A DNA stretch of 15,569 nucleotides from Bacteroidales bacterium UBA2295 (GTDB lineage Bacteria > Bacteroidota > Bacteroidia > Bacteroidales > Tenuifilaceae), in assembly GCA_002345825.1 (NCBI GenBank), contig DDWD01000071.1:1-15569 (forward strand), read 5' to 3'. The notes below the pieces were generated by a model. That model was given only the letters and a program-made list of their open reading frames with translations. It ran no database searches and was not told where the DNA came from. Position 1 is the stretch's first letter. Each line of letters starts with the position of its first letter. The translations under genes and the position numbers were made by a program. Shown one piece after another: positions 1 to 6,317 of this stretch.

Positions 1-1
1 A

Positions 2-223
2 AATTTATTTTGGACGGATGTGATAATAAATAAAAATCACCAACAAGCACAAGCTAAAAAACTCTACATCAACAGGGCAACCATTGGTGGCTTTGCGGAC
101 GACGACTATTGGAGTTCTTCCGAGTACAATTGGAGCGATGCCTGGATTCAGCTTTTCTACATTGCCTACCTCTCCAACACTAAGACCAACAACCTCCGTG
201 TCCGTGCAGTCCGGTCTTTTTAA
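2..223 (+). CDS. C-terminal end of a Fib_succ_major/DUF1566-like protein, probable DGR variable-region target (partial)
   Basis: The reading frame is open to the left edge, so this is the 3' end of a longer gene; a GTG at 20 lies inside it and is not needed as a start. The 73 or so visible residues contain GGFADDDYWSSSEYN and end in RVRAVRSF. This is the closing signature of the Fib_succ_major/DUF1566 C-type-lectin-like domain common in secreted Bacteroidota proteins. The same ending is typical of variable proteins diversified by DGRs. Between YWSSSEYN and the end, most non-conserved codons end in C or T (AGC, GAT, ATT, CTT, TTC, TAC, ACT, ACC), as expected if AAC/AAT template codons were mutagenised at adenines. 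The last 28 bases before the stop hold only one A. Family assignment is fairly secure. The DGR role is inference, because no template repeat or reverse transcriptase lies in the window. The biological substrate is unknown. Confidence 0.7.
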   Translation, partial: NLFWTDVIINKNHQQAQAKKLYINRATIGGFADDDYWSSSEYNWSDAWIQLFYIAYLSNTKTNNLRVRAVRSF

Positions 224-237
224 ACTATTTACCCCCC

Positions 238-268
238 GTTCGGCTTAGGCTATACGCCTAAGTCGAAC
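238..268 (+). terminator. Strong hairpin right after the variable-region gene (terminator and/or DGR target hairpin)
   Basis: A 13-base left arm (238-250) pairs with 256-268 around a 5-base loop, with a single G.U wobble. It starts 14 bases after the stop codon at 221-223, is preceded by a run of six C, and is followed by TTTTCTTT. It could be an intrinsic terminator. In the studied Bordetella phage DGR, a hairpin/cruciform just downstream of the variable region is needed for target recognition, so position and strength also fit that role. The two readings cannot be separated from sequence alone. Confidence 0.7.
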
Positions 269-276
269 TTTTCTTT

Positions 277-340
277 ACAGGCTGTGCCTGTTAAAACTTT
301 ACTTAGAGGTTTACCCTATTGAATCTTTTTTTCAACAGGG
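277..340 (+). repeat. Two further stem-loops in the intergenic stretch
   Basis: Two inverted repeats follow the first hairpin. ACAGGC (277-282) pairs with GCCTGT (286-291) over a 3-base loop. The 10-base arms 314-323 and 331-340 pair with one mismatch over a T-rich 7-base loop. Three consecutive hairpins in about 100 bases is dense for this window. They may be transcript ends or recombination or retrohoming-related DNA structures; function unknown. Confidence 0.5.
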
Positions 341-531
341 GGTTGCTTAACAAATGCTACAATAAGGATTCTATGGTTTTGCCTACCCGGTTTGGCAGGA
401 TCGCCTCCGAAAGAAGTTTAACCTTTCTGGCTCAACTTATCAAGGGCTTGTATCACAGCCAAAGCCTGCTTTTATAGTCCGATTCAGGTTCAAACTGAGC
501 CGAACAGCGGGTGTTTATTATAAGATATTAA
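341..531. other. Gene-poor stretch, no convincing gene
   Basis: With the hairpins before it, this makes about 300 bases without a supported gene. A 34-codon ATG frame at 373-477 has no ribosome-binding site or recognisable family signature and is not called. AGCCGAAC at 498-505 is the exact reverse complement of GTTCGGCT at 238-245, and both copies are flanked outwardly by C/G runs. The block 232-511 is therefore bounded by short inverted repeats. It may be the scar of a lost element or old DGR cassette, but nothing recognisable of avd, a template repeat or a reverse transcriptase remains. Confidence 0.4.
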
Positions 532-870
532 CTATTGAACTTTTACACTTCTTGCCGCTCTAATATTTTTTACAGTAATTTTTGAGTTAATTACCCTTAA
601 AACTTCTATCCGTTTAGGAGTTATTCGGTAGATTATGAGGTAGGTACCAAGAATTATGTTTCGATACATCTTGCTTTTGGTGGGAATAAACCTGCACTCA
701 GGGTGTGCTAAATACATACTATCTAAGTTCCAAACAAAATTGAAGATTTCACCAATAAAAACCTTTGCTGCGTTATACCCAAAAGTTTCCTCCCCATACT
801 CAAAAACATTTATCAGGTCAGCATTAAAAAGGGCAGATACCTTTACTTCCTTTCTCTCGATGTCAACCAT
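532..870 (-). CDS. ParE/RelE-family type II toxin
   Basis: This 112-residue protein has the usual length and layout of the ParE/RelE toxin superfamily (plasmid stabilisation protein). An N-terminal helical part (about residues 12-55, with FNADLINVFEYGEETFGYNA) is followed by a C-terminal sheet holding YRNIILGTYLIIYRI (69-83) and IEVLRVINSK (88-97). The conserved Arg/Tyr pattern of the sheet is present (R70, Y78, Y81, R82, R92). Members either poison DNA gyrase (ParE) or cleave mRNA on the ribosome (RelE); the sequence does not settle which, though the length and the YLIIYRI strand look ParE-like. Its ATG lies inside the 3' end of the upstream small gene (28-base overlap), the usual toxin-after-antitoxin coupling. 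The frame appears intact and the toxin therefore potentially functional. Confidence 0.82.
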   Translation of the reverse strand: MVDIERKEVKVSALFNADLINVFEYGEETFGYNAAKVFIGEIFNFVWNLDSMYLAHPECRFIPTKSKMYRNIILGTYLIIYRITPKRIEVLRVINSKITVKNIRAARSVKVQ

Positions 871-1022
871 TTCTCAAAAACTTGCATTGATTCTTGAACG
901 GTCTGAAACTTTTCTTTTTCGGCTTTTTTTATTTCTACTTGAAGTTGGTCAATAGTAATGACTTGATTTGGGATTGCCAAATTTGCATTACTGCTATCTG
1001 TGGATTTGGTTTTGGTAGACAT
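843..1022 (-). CDS. Putative antitoxin partner of the ParE/RelE-like toxin
   Basis: This 59-residue protein starts at the ATG at 1022. The frame is open further upstream, but an upstream ATG (1127) would add 35 residues encoded across the likely promoter and operator, so the short form is preferred. The C-terminal half (ITIDQLQVEIKKAEKEKF, then a short helix ending in ERK) is charged and probably helical, as expected for a toxin-wrapping antitoxin tail. The N-terminus is Ser/Thr/Asn-rich and shows no clear ribbon-helix-helix, HTH or AbrB motif. I do not recognise the family; the antitoxin role rests on size, order and the 28-base overlap with the toxin gene. The palindrome just upstream fits the autoregulation common to such operons, although a DNA-binding domain is not obvious in the protein. 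Confidence 0.65.
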   Translation of the reverse strand: MSTKTKSTDSSNANLAIPNQVITIDQLQVEIKKAEKEKFQTVQESMQVFEKWLTSRERK

Positions 1023-1028
1023 TGCTAA

Positions 1029-1050
1029 ATTGTTTAACAATACAAAAATA
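1029..1050 (-). promoter_or_regulatory. Candidate promoter and operator of the toxin-antitoxin pair
   Basis: Reading the minus strand, TATTTTTG (1050-1043) matches the Bacteroidetes -7 box TAnnTTTG, with a weak TTTCG about 18 bases further upstream. Directly downstream is a perfect 6+1+6 palindrome, ATTGTTTAACAAT (1029-1041), ending 6 bases before the antitoxin ATG and lying at or near the expected transcription start. That is where an autoregulatory operator for a toxin-antitoxin operon would sit. Promoter and operator roles are inferred from motif and position. Confidence 0.45.
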
Positions 1051-1170
1051 GGCTTTTTGTTTATTAAACGAAATTTGAAGCAGAAAGTTTTAGTGTAAAG
1101 CAAGTTCTGATAATGCATATACACCACTTCCGAACTCTTGGCAGGTCAATTGAATCAATTCGCTAAAACC

Positions 1171-1869
1171 TTAAACTTTGCCCAACGCCCACTCCACCGC
1201 CTTCTCTGCATGAATCTTTGTGGTGTTAAAGGTGGGGATGTTCACATCGGTATCGGAGATAAGCAGGGGGATTTCGGTGCACCCCAGAATTACTCCCTGG
1301 GCGCCCTGAGCCTCGAGCTTAGCAATAATATCAACGTACTTTTGGCGCGACTGGGGTTTAACTTGCCCCTGCACCAGCTCTCCGTAAATTATGCTATGCA
1401 CTGTATTCCTGTCCTCCTCGTTGGGAATTAGCACCTTCATACCAAACTTGTCGCTCAGATATCCTTTGTAAAAATCGCGCTCCATGGTAAACTTGGTGCC
1501 CAACAGGGCAATGGTATCAATACCTTTCTTGGCGATCTCCTGACCCGTTGCCTCGGCAATATGGAGGAAAGGAACCGATATGCTGCTCATTATGGCCTTC
1601 TCACACAGGTGCATTGTGTTTGTGCATAGCACAATAATATCGGCTCCAGCACGCTCAATCCGCTGGGCAGCCTCGGCCATCATCACATCTAGCTCAGCCC
1701 ACTTATCCTCATGCTGTAGCTTTTGAATTGGATCAAAATCAACAGTGTACATAATATTTTTGCACGAGTGGAAACCACCTAGCAGCTCTCGTACTTTTCG
1801 GTTTGCCAGCTCGTAGTATACAACCGACGATTCCCAGCTCATACCACCTATGAAACCTATCGTTTTCAT
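1171..1869 (-). CDS. Aspartate/glutamate racemase family protein (YgeA-like)
   Basis: This 232-residue cytosolic protein belongs to the PLP-independent Asp/Glu racemase family and has its usual length of about 230. The start has the family signature MKTIGFIGGMSWESS with the YYELAN helix. The two catalytic cysteines that deprotonate either face of the substrate are both present: C82 in LCTNTMH and C197 in LGCTEIPLL. The Thr next to the first cysteine and the Glu in CTEIPLL are also kept. It probably interconverts L- and D-aspartate or glutamate, or another amino acid as in the broad-spectrum E. coli YgeA group; the substrate cannot be read from sequence. The ATG at 1869 has AAAGGA five bases upstream, a good ribosome-binding site by the standards of this window. 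It is divergent from the VanZ-like gene and has no operon partner. Confidence 0.88.
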   Translation of the reverse strand: MKTIGFIGGMSWESSVVYYELANRKVRELLGGFHSCKNIMYTVDFDPIQKLQHEDKWAELDVMMAEAAQRIERAGADIIVLCTNTMHLCEKAIMSSISVPFLHIAEATGQEIAKKGIDTIALLGTKFTMERDFYKGYLSDKFGMKVLIPNEEDRNTVHSIIYGELVQGQVKPQSRQKYVDIIAKLEAQGAQGVILGCTEIPLLISDTDVNIPTFNTTKIHAEKAVEWALGKV

Positions 1870-2101
1870 AATGTCCTTTTATAGTGAGTTAATCTAATAG
1901 CTACCGATATTGTGTTCGCATAGTAACAGAATCCAACTCCAGTAAAGATAAATATCTTCATCATACTGATAGCTGAAAACAAAGTTAATCAAAGTAAGAA
2001 TTGTTTAACACTTAATGACGATAATAACAAGAAAAGAACATTTGACCTCGAAATTGAGTGAGTTGTTGCTGTTAAGAATATTTTCTGTTTACCTTTGCTG
2101 T
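1870..2101. promoter_or_regulatory. Divergent intergenic region with a promoter for the VanZ-like gene
   Basis: This holds the 5' regions of two divergent genes. On the plus strand, TTG (2066-2068), 21 bases, then TACCTTTG (2090-2097) matches the Bacteroidetes promoter pattern and would start transcription at or within a few bases of the GTG at 2102, giving a leaderless or nearly leaderless message. A short palindrome (AAGATA 1945-1950 with TATCTT 1953-1958) lies in the middle. On the minus strand its TATCTTTA is a weak -7 candidate for the racemase gene, without a clear -33 partner. Confidence 0.45.
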
Positions 2102-2494
2102 GTGAAAAACATATTTCGCATACTGCTGGCTATTTACGCAATTCTTATTCTAGCCTTATCTGTTGCTCCCTCTTGGGGTATCGACAATCTACAGGCACAG
2201 AATCAAGCTATTCGCATCGATTACATACTACACGCATTGGCCTTTTTGGTAATTCCACTATTTGCTTTTATAGCATCGGGATACAGCTGCACCACCAAGC
2301 AGTGGTTTTATTACCTAACAATTGCAACGTTGTTAGCGATTGGTGCCGAATTCATCCAAATAGTTACGCCCACCAGAACCTTTAACCCGTTCGACGTTCT
2401 CTCCAATCTTTTTGGACTTTCGGTTGGGATTCTGAGTGCCAGAATCTGGTGCCGTCGCCGAATTCAGAAGCAGAAACAAAACCCAAATACATAA
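2102..2494 (+). CDS. VanZ-like family small membrane protein
   Basis: This 130-residue protein has about four predicted membrane helices: the N-terminus around FRILLAIYAILILALSV, then LHALAFLVIPLFAFIA, YYLTIATLLAIGAEFIQ, and LFGLSVGILSARI. The VanZ-like (PF04892) signature is present as GAEFIQIV, a TRTFNPFDVLSNLFG segment and an early D-x-x-x-H (D52/H56 region, IDYILHALAF). VanZ lends low-level teicoplanin resistance in enterococci, but most chromosomal relatives have no known function, so none is assigned. The frame extends upstream to an ATG at 2015, which would add 29 residues. GTG 2102 is preferred because the family begins just before the first membrane helix and because a good Bacteroidetes promoter ends at 2097. 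It stands 85 bases before the acyl-CoA ligase gene and could be cotranscribed with it. Confidence 0.75.
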   Translation: MKNIFRILLAIYAILILALSVAPSWGIDNLQAQNQAIRIDYILHALAFLVIPLFAFIASGYSCTTKQWFYYLTIATLLAIGAEFIQIVTPTRTFNPFDVLSNLFGLSVGILSARIWCRRRIQKQKQNPNT

Positions 2495-2579
2495 ACCCTA
2501 CACCTACCCTCCTGCTCAAAACTATTCTAATCAATTAATTTTCACTAAATTTGTATCTATTTTAAACTTTGTGTTTGGT

Positions 2580-4247
2580 ATGGATAAAAGTTTCATAAAA
2601 CTCATAGAGCATAGCGTAAAGCAAAACTGGGATCTTCCTGCTTTTACCGATTTTAAAGGCTCTACCCTAAAATACAGCGATGTAGCAAGAAAGATTGACA
2701 AGATACATATCATCTTCGAAAAAACTGGAATTGTTAAAGGCGATAAGATTGCGTTAATTGGCCGCAACTCATCCAATTGGGCTGTCGCTTTTTTGGCTTC
2801 GGTAACCTATGGCGCAGTGATTGTTCCAATTCTCCCCGAATTTAAAGCCGATAACGTTCACCACATCGTTAATCACTCCGACTCCGTAGTGCTTTTCACC
2901 GGCGATCCTATTTGGGAAAACTTGGACGAATCGCAAATGCAACATGTAAAATGCATCATTTCGCTTTCATCCTTTGATGTGTTGCATGAAAACACACCCT
3001 TTTCTGTAAAAGATATTAGGGGAAAGGTTGATCAATTCTTTACCCAAAAATATCCCAATGGTTTTAGCGCCGACAAGGTGAAGTACTTCCATGACAGTTC
3101 ACCAAACGAACTTTGTTTAATTAACTACACTAGTGGTACCACTGGATTCTCCAAAGGGGTTATGCTCCCCTACCGAAGCCTCAAAAGCAATATGCATTTT
3201 GCCAACGAGGTTATTCACCTTAATGCAGGCGATAAAACTGTTTCGATACTCCCACTGGCTCACACTTACGGAGCAGCTTTTGAGTTCCTTTACGAGGTTA
3301 CCAAGGGGTGCCACATCCATTTTCTTACCCGCAATCCATCACCCAAAATTATTCTCGAAGCATTTGATACCATAAAACCTCGCGTAGTGCTAGCGGTCCC
3401 TCTAATTATTGAGAAGATTTACAAAAAGAATATACTTGAGGCCCTTAAGCGTCCTTCGCTTAAACTGATGCTTAAAGTTCCAGTGGTTGATAAACGCATA
3501 AAGCAGATTATCAACAAGAAAATCTCATCTATATTTGGCGGAAACTTCATCGAAGTAATTATTGGTGGTGCTGCATTCAACCCCGAGGTGGAGGCTTTCC
3601 TAAAAGATATAGGATTTAAATTCACTGTAGGATATGGAATGACTGAGTGCGGCCCCATAATAGCATATGACTCATGGAAAACCAACAGGCTATTCTCTTC
3701 GGGAAAAGCCGTTGTAAACATGGAGATTAAAGTCGACTCACCAGACCCACAAAACGAAGTTGGCGAAATTTTGGTGAGAGGAGAAAACGTTATGCTGGGT
3801 TATTACAAGAACGAAGAGGCAACAAAGCAATCATTTACAGAGGACGGTTGGCTGCGAACGGGCGATTTAGGATTAATCGATAGCGATGGCTATCTTTATA
3901 TAAAAGGCCGAAGTAAGAATATGTTACTAGGACCTAGTGGTCAAAATATTTACCCTGAGGAAATTGAGGCCGTTGTAAACAATTTACCCTACATACAGGA
4001 ATCGTTAGTGATTGAACAAAACGGAAAACTTACTGCGCTAATATTTCCTGACTTTGATGCTGCCGACAAAGACGGTTACAGCACCACTGATTTGGAGCGG
4101 ATAATGAATGAAAATAAGGCAATAGCCAACAAGATGCTTCCCGGATATAGCCAGATAGTAAAAGTACAACTATACCCCGAGGAGTTTGAGAAAACACCTA
4201 AACGAAGCATAAAAAGGTTTTTATATCAATCTGTTAATAAGGTCTAA
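2580..4247 (+). CDS. Long-chain fatty-acid--CoA ligase (AMP-forming)
   Basis: This 555-residue ANL-superfamily enzyme activates a fatty acid with ATP to an acyl-adenylate and then an acyl-CoA. Core motifs are YTSGTTGFSKG (P-loop, 183-193), LPLAHTYG (224-231), GYGMTECGP (351-359), GWLRTGDLG (423-431) and the hinge region GYLYIKGRSKNM (437-448). The length and the RSKNMLLGPSGQNIYPEEIE stretch resemble the long-chain group rather than acetyl-CoA synthetases. An upstream in-frame ATG (2436) would overlap the VanZ-like gene and add an unrelated, unlikely N-terminus, so ATG 2580 (MDKSFIKLIEHS) is preferred. Oddity: at the C-terminus (TPKRSIKRF) the position expected for the catalytic A10 lysine appears to be Ser (S543), with a Lys two residues later (K545). 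The chain length of the substrate cannot be read. manC follows after two bases, so the pair is probably one transcript. Confidence 0.88.
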   Translation: MDKSFIKLIEHSVKQNWDLPAFTDFKGSTLKYSDVARKIDKIHIIFEKTGIVKGDKIALIGRNSSNWAVAFLASVTYGAVIVPILPEFKADNVHHIVNHSDSVVLFTGDPIWENLDESQMQHVKCIISLSSFDVLHENTPFSVKDIRGKVDQFFTQKYPNGFSADKVKYFHDSSPNELCLINYTSGTTGFSKGVMLPYRSLKSNMHFANEVIHLNAGDKTVSILPLAHTYGAAFEFLYEVTKGCHIHFLTRNPSPKIILEAFDTIKPRVVLAVPLIIEKIYKKNILEALKRPSLKLMLKVPVVDKRIKQIINKKISSIFGGNFIEVIIGGAAFNPEVEAFLKDIGFKFTVGYGMTECGPIIAYDSWKTNRLFSSGKAVVNMEIKVDSPDPQNEVGEILVRGENVMLGYYKNEEATKQSFTEDGWLRTGDLGLIDSDGYLYIKGRSKNMLLGPSGQNIYPEEIEAVVNNLPYIQESLVIEQNGKLTALIFPDFDAADKDGYSTTDLERIMNENKAIANKMLPGYSQIVKVQLYPEEFEKTPKRSIKRFLYQSVNKV

Positions 4248-4249
4248 CT

Positions 4250-5341
4250 ATGGTATCTGAAAACGTTTACTGCGTAATTATGGCAGGAGGAATAGGCAGC
4301 CGATTTTGGCCCCTTAGCCGATCGAGCAAACCTAAGCAATTCCTCGATATTCTGGGTACAGGCAAGTCACTTATTCAACAGACCTACCAACGAGTTACCC
4401 GTTTTTGCAAACCCGAAAATGTGCTTGTGGTAACAGGTACAGCCTACCGCGATTTAGTTCTGGAGCATCTTCCTGAAATTGGTCCAAATCAAGTTCTACT
4501 TGAACCAATGCGCCGAAACACTGCCCCATGCATAGCCTATGCTAATCAGGTAATATACAAGCGTAACCCTAATGCCATTGTTGTGGTTGCACCTAGCGAT
4601 CACTTGATTCTTGAGCCAGATAAGTTTGAAACAACTATTCTCTCTGCAGTTGACTTTACCTCTCACCAAAATGCATTGCTCACCATTGGCATAAAGCCCA
4701 GTAGACCCGAAACCGGATACGGCTATATCCAAATTTGCGATAAGGCCGACAAAAAAATCCCCAACCTTTACAAGGTAAAGACTTTCACTGAAAAGCCAAA
4801 CCTCGATTTGGCTAAAATATTTATTGACAGTGGAGAATTCTATTGGAACTCGGGTATTTTTATTTGGTCAGTTAAAGCAATCAACGAGGCCTTTGAAAAG
4901 CATCTTCCGGAAATTCAAAGTCAGTTTTTGGGAATAACTGATATGCTTGATACACCTGAGCAAGCATCAGGAATACAAAATATATATTCTGAGTGTAAAA
5001 ACATATCTATCGACTACGGAATTCTAGAGAAATCCGATAATGTATTTGTGATCTGCTCCGAATTTGGTTGGTCCGATCTGGGAACGTGGGGCTCTATGTA
5101 CCAGAATTTTAATAAGGATAATGCACAAAATGCAATACTGGGAAACAACGTGATGACCTATGATGTGACTGGGTCAATAATTAACGTACCTAGCAATAAG
5201 CTTGTTGTATTGCAAGGTTTAAAAGATTACATCGTGGCTGAATCTGATAATATACTGTTGATTTGCAAAAAGGAAAGTGAACAAGACATTAAGCGTTTTC
5301 AGAATGATGTACTGCTTGAAAAGGGTGACAAATTTATTTAA
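4250..5341 (+). CDS. manC: Mannose-1-phosphate guanylyltransferase
   Basis: This 363-residue nucleotidyltransferase makes GDP-mannose from mannose-1-phosphate and GTP in the cytosol, supplying mannose, fucose or rhamnose-type units for surface polysaccharides. Visible motifs are the GTP-binding signature AGGIGSRFWPLSR (12-24) with the following KPKQF, the PSDH metal/substrate motif (115-118), RPETGYGYI (152-160), FTEKP (179-183) and WNSGIFIW (199-206). It is the single-domain type: it stops near 360 residues and lacks the C-terminal cupin (phosphomannose isomerase) domain found in bifunctional ManC/AlgA. Some homologs prefer glucose-1-phosphate or heptose phosphates, but these motifs point to mannose. 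It starts two bases after the acyl-CoA ligase stop and ends just before a strong terminator. Confidence 0.9.
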   Translation: MVSENVYCVIMAGGIGSRFWPLSRSSKPKQFLDILGTGKSLIQQTYQRVTRFCKPENVLVVTGTAYRDLVLEHLPEIGPNQVLLEPMRRNTAPCIAYANQVIYKRNPNAIVVVAPSDHLILEPDKFETTILSAVDFTSHQNALLTIGIKPSRPETGYGYIQICDKADKKIPNLYKVKTFTEKPNLDLAKIFIDSGEFYWNSGIFIWSVKAINEAFEKHLPEIQSQFLGITDMLDTPEQASGIQNIYSECKNISIDYGILEKSDNVFVICSEFGWSDLGTWGSMYQNFNKDNAQNAILGNNVMTYDVTGSIINVPSNKLVVLQGLKDYIVAESDNILLICKKESEQDIKRFQNDVLLEKGDKFI

Positions 5342-5362
5342 CCCAGCAAAGGCTGTCTGAAC

Positions 5363-5393
5363 AAAAAAGGAGGCTGAATCAGCCTCCTTTTTT
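5363..5393. terminator. Symmetric, probably bidirectional, intrinsic terminator
   Basis: A perfect 15-base inverted repeat (5363-5377 with 5379-5393) has a GC-rich core, GGAGGCTGA/TCAGCCTCC, flanked by A6 on the left and T6 on the right. It lies between the convergent manC (ends 5341) and gldN (ends 5411) genes. Reading either strand gives stem then U-tract, so it can end both operons. Confidence 0.9.
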
Positions 5394-5410
5394 GTAGATA
5401 TTTATCAGTG

Positions 5411-6307
5411 TTAGTACTCCCACACATCATGCTCCCAGTTGAATATTTCACTCTTTATCCGTTCAGATTCCTGCATATTTGGCAATCCGCCAAATACGTA
5501 CTCAAAAATCCTTCGATTATTGTGAACATTAGATTCTGCAACTATATAGGAGCTAAAACGCCTTTTGAAGAACAAGTCGTCAAATGAATTACGTTGTGCA
5601 TCATTATTACTATTAAATGCAGCCGTATTTGCTAAAACCGACCGAGCATGGGGATAATATACCCAAAAAAGCCTCGTTTTAAGGGTTTCACCTTGAATTT
5701 CTAAATCGTCATCGGAAGCTCCTTGTGGTATTCTAGTGTAAACTCTAATAGGACAAATTCCGATAATTCGTACATGCATTGTTGAGTGCTGCCTATCAAA
5801 ATACCACTCTTCCTTAATTTCGAGTTCACGAATTTCTGTCCATTTGATTGAACCGGGTATTACGATTACTGTATCGCGACCAGTTATGGGGCTTACGTCA
5901 GCACGCTCCCTGTCGTTTGCCTCGAGCTTTGCTAATATCTGATCGTAGGATATTAGGGCAGAAAACTCATCATCTACATCGGCATCGTAGGCGTTAATCT
6001 CATTATACTTTATGGCATCTATCAATCGTTGAACTAAGCTTGACCGATCATGCATACGTGTCGTTGGAAAGTAAAGAGGATGATTCATTCTTTGACGTAA
6101 GTCAACAATTCGCCATACTCTTTTTGTCCAAATCATATCGGCTTCGCGTAAATGTGGATATGGAACGGGAATCCGCTGCTTAATCGTCTCCCTTTCATAA
6201 ATACCATCATTCACTAAAGGCTCCTTCATTTCACTTTGGGCGCTAGCACTTAATGTTAGCGAAACAAAGGCCAAACTGCACACGAAAAAAACTACTATTC
6301 TTTTCAT
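5411..6307 (-). CDS. gldN: Type IX secretion / gliding motility protein GldN (PorN)
   Basis: This 298-residue periplasmic protein is the last gene of the T9SS core operon. In the family, GldN/PorN binds the lipoprotein GldK/PorK to form large rings under the outer membrane and contacts the periplasmic part of GldM. The ATG at 6307 is chosen over an upstream TTG (6313), giving a signal peptide MKRIVVFFVCSLAFVSLTL with cleavage after SASA, before QSEMKEP. Mature-region features typical of GldN are the early DGIYERETIKQR-IPVPYPHLREADM segment, MIWTKRVWRIVDLR, a central IKWTEIRELEIKEEWYFD, and HVRIIGICPIRVY. Length matches the family (about 290-340). It begins 10 bases after the gldM stop and is followed by the bidirectional terminator. 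Confidence 0.95.
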   Translation of the reverse strand: MKRIVVFFVCSLAFVSLTLSASAQSEMKEPLVNDGIYERETIKQRIPVPYPHLREADMIWTKRVWRIVDLRQRMNHPLYFPTTRMHDRSSLVQRLIDAIKYNEINAYDADVDDEFSALISYDQILAKLEANDRERADVSPITGRDTVIVIPGSIKWTEIRELEIKEEWYFDRQHSTMHVRIIGICPIRVYTRIPQGASDDDLEIQGETLKTRLFWVYYPHARSVLANTAAFNSNNDAQRNSFDDLFFKRRFSSYIVAESNVHNNRRIFEYVFGGLPNMQESERIKSEIFNWEHDVWEY

Positions 6308-6317
6308 AATCAAAAAA

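Noticed and set aside
373..477. 34-codon frame starting at an ATG in the gene-poor stretch
   Set aside because: No ribosome-binding site or recognisable motif, and too short to support.
656..955. Plus-strand frame opposite the toxin gene
   Set aside because: It is the antisense shadow of the toxin and antitoxin genes and has no family signature of its own.
2428..2446. Inverted repeat GATTCTG/CAGAATC as a terminator
   Set aside because: It lies inside the VanZ-like coding region, has a weak stem and no U-tract.
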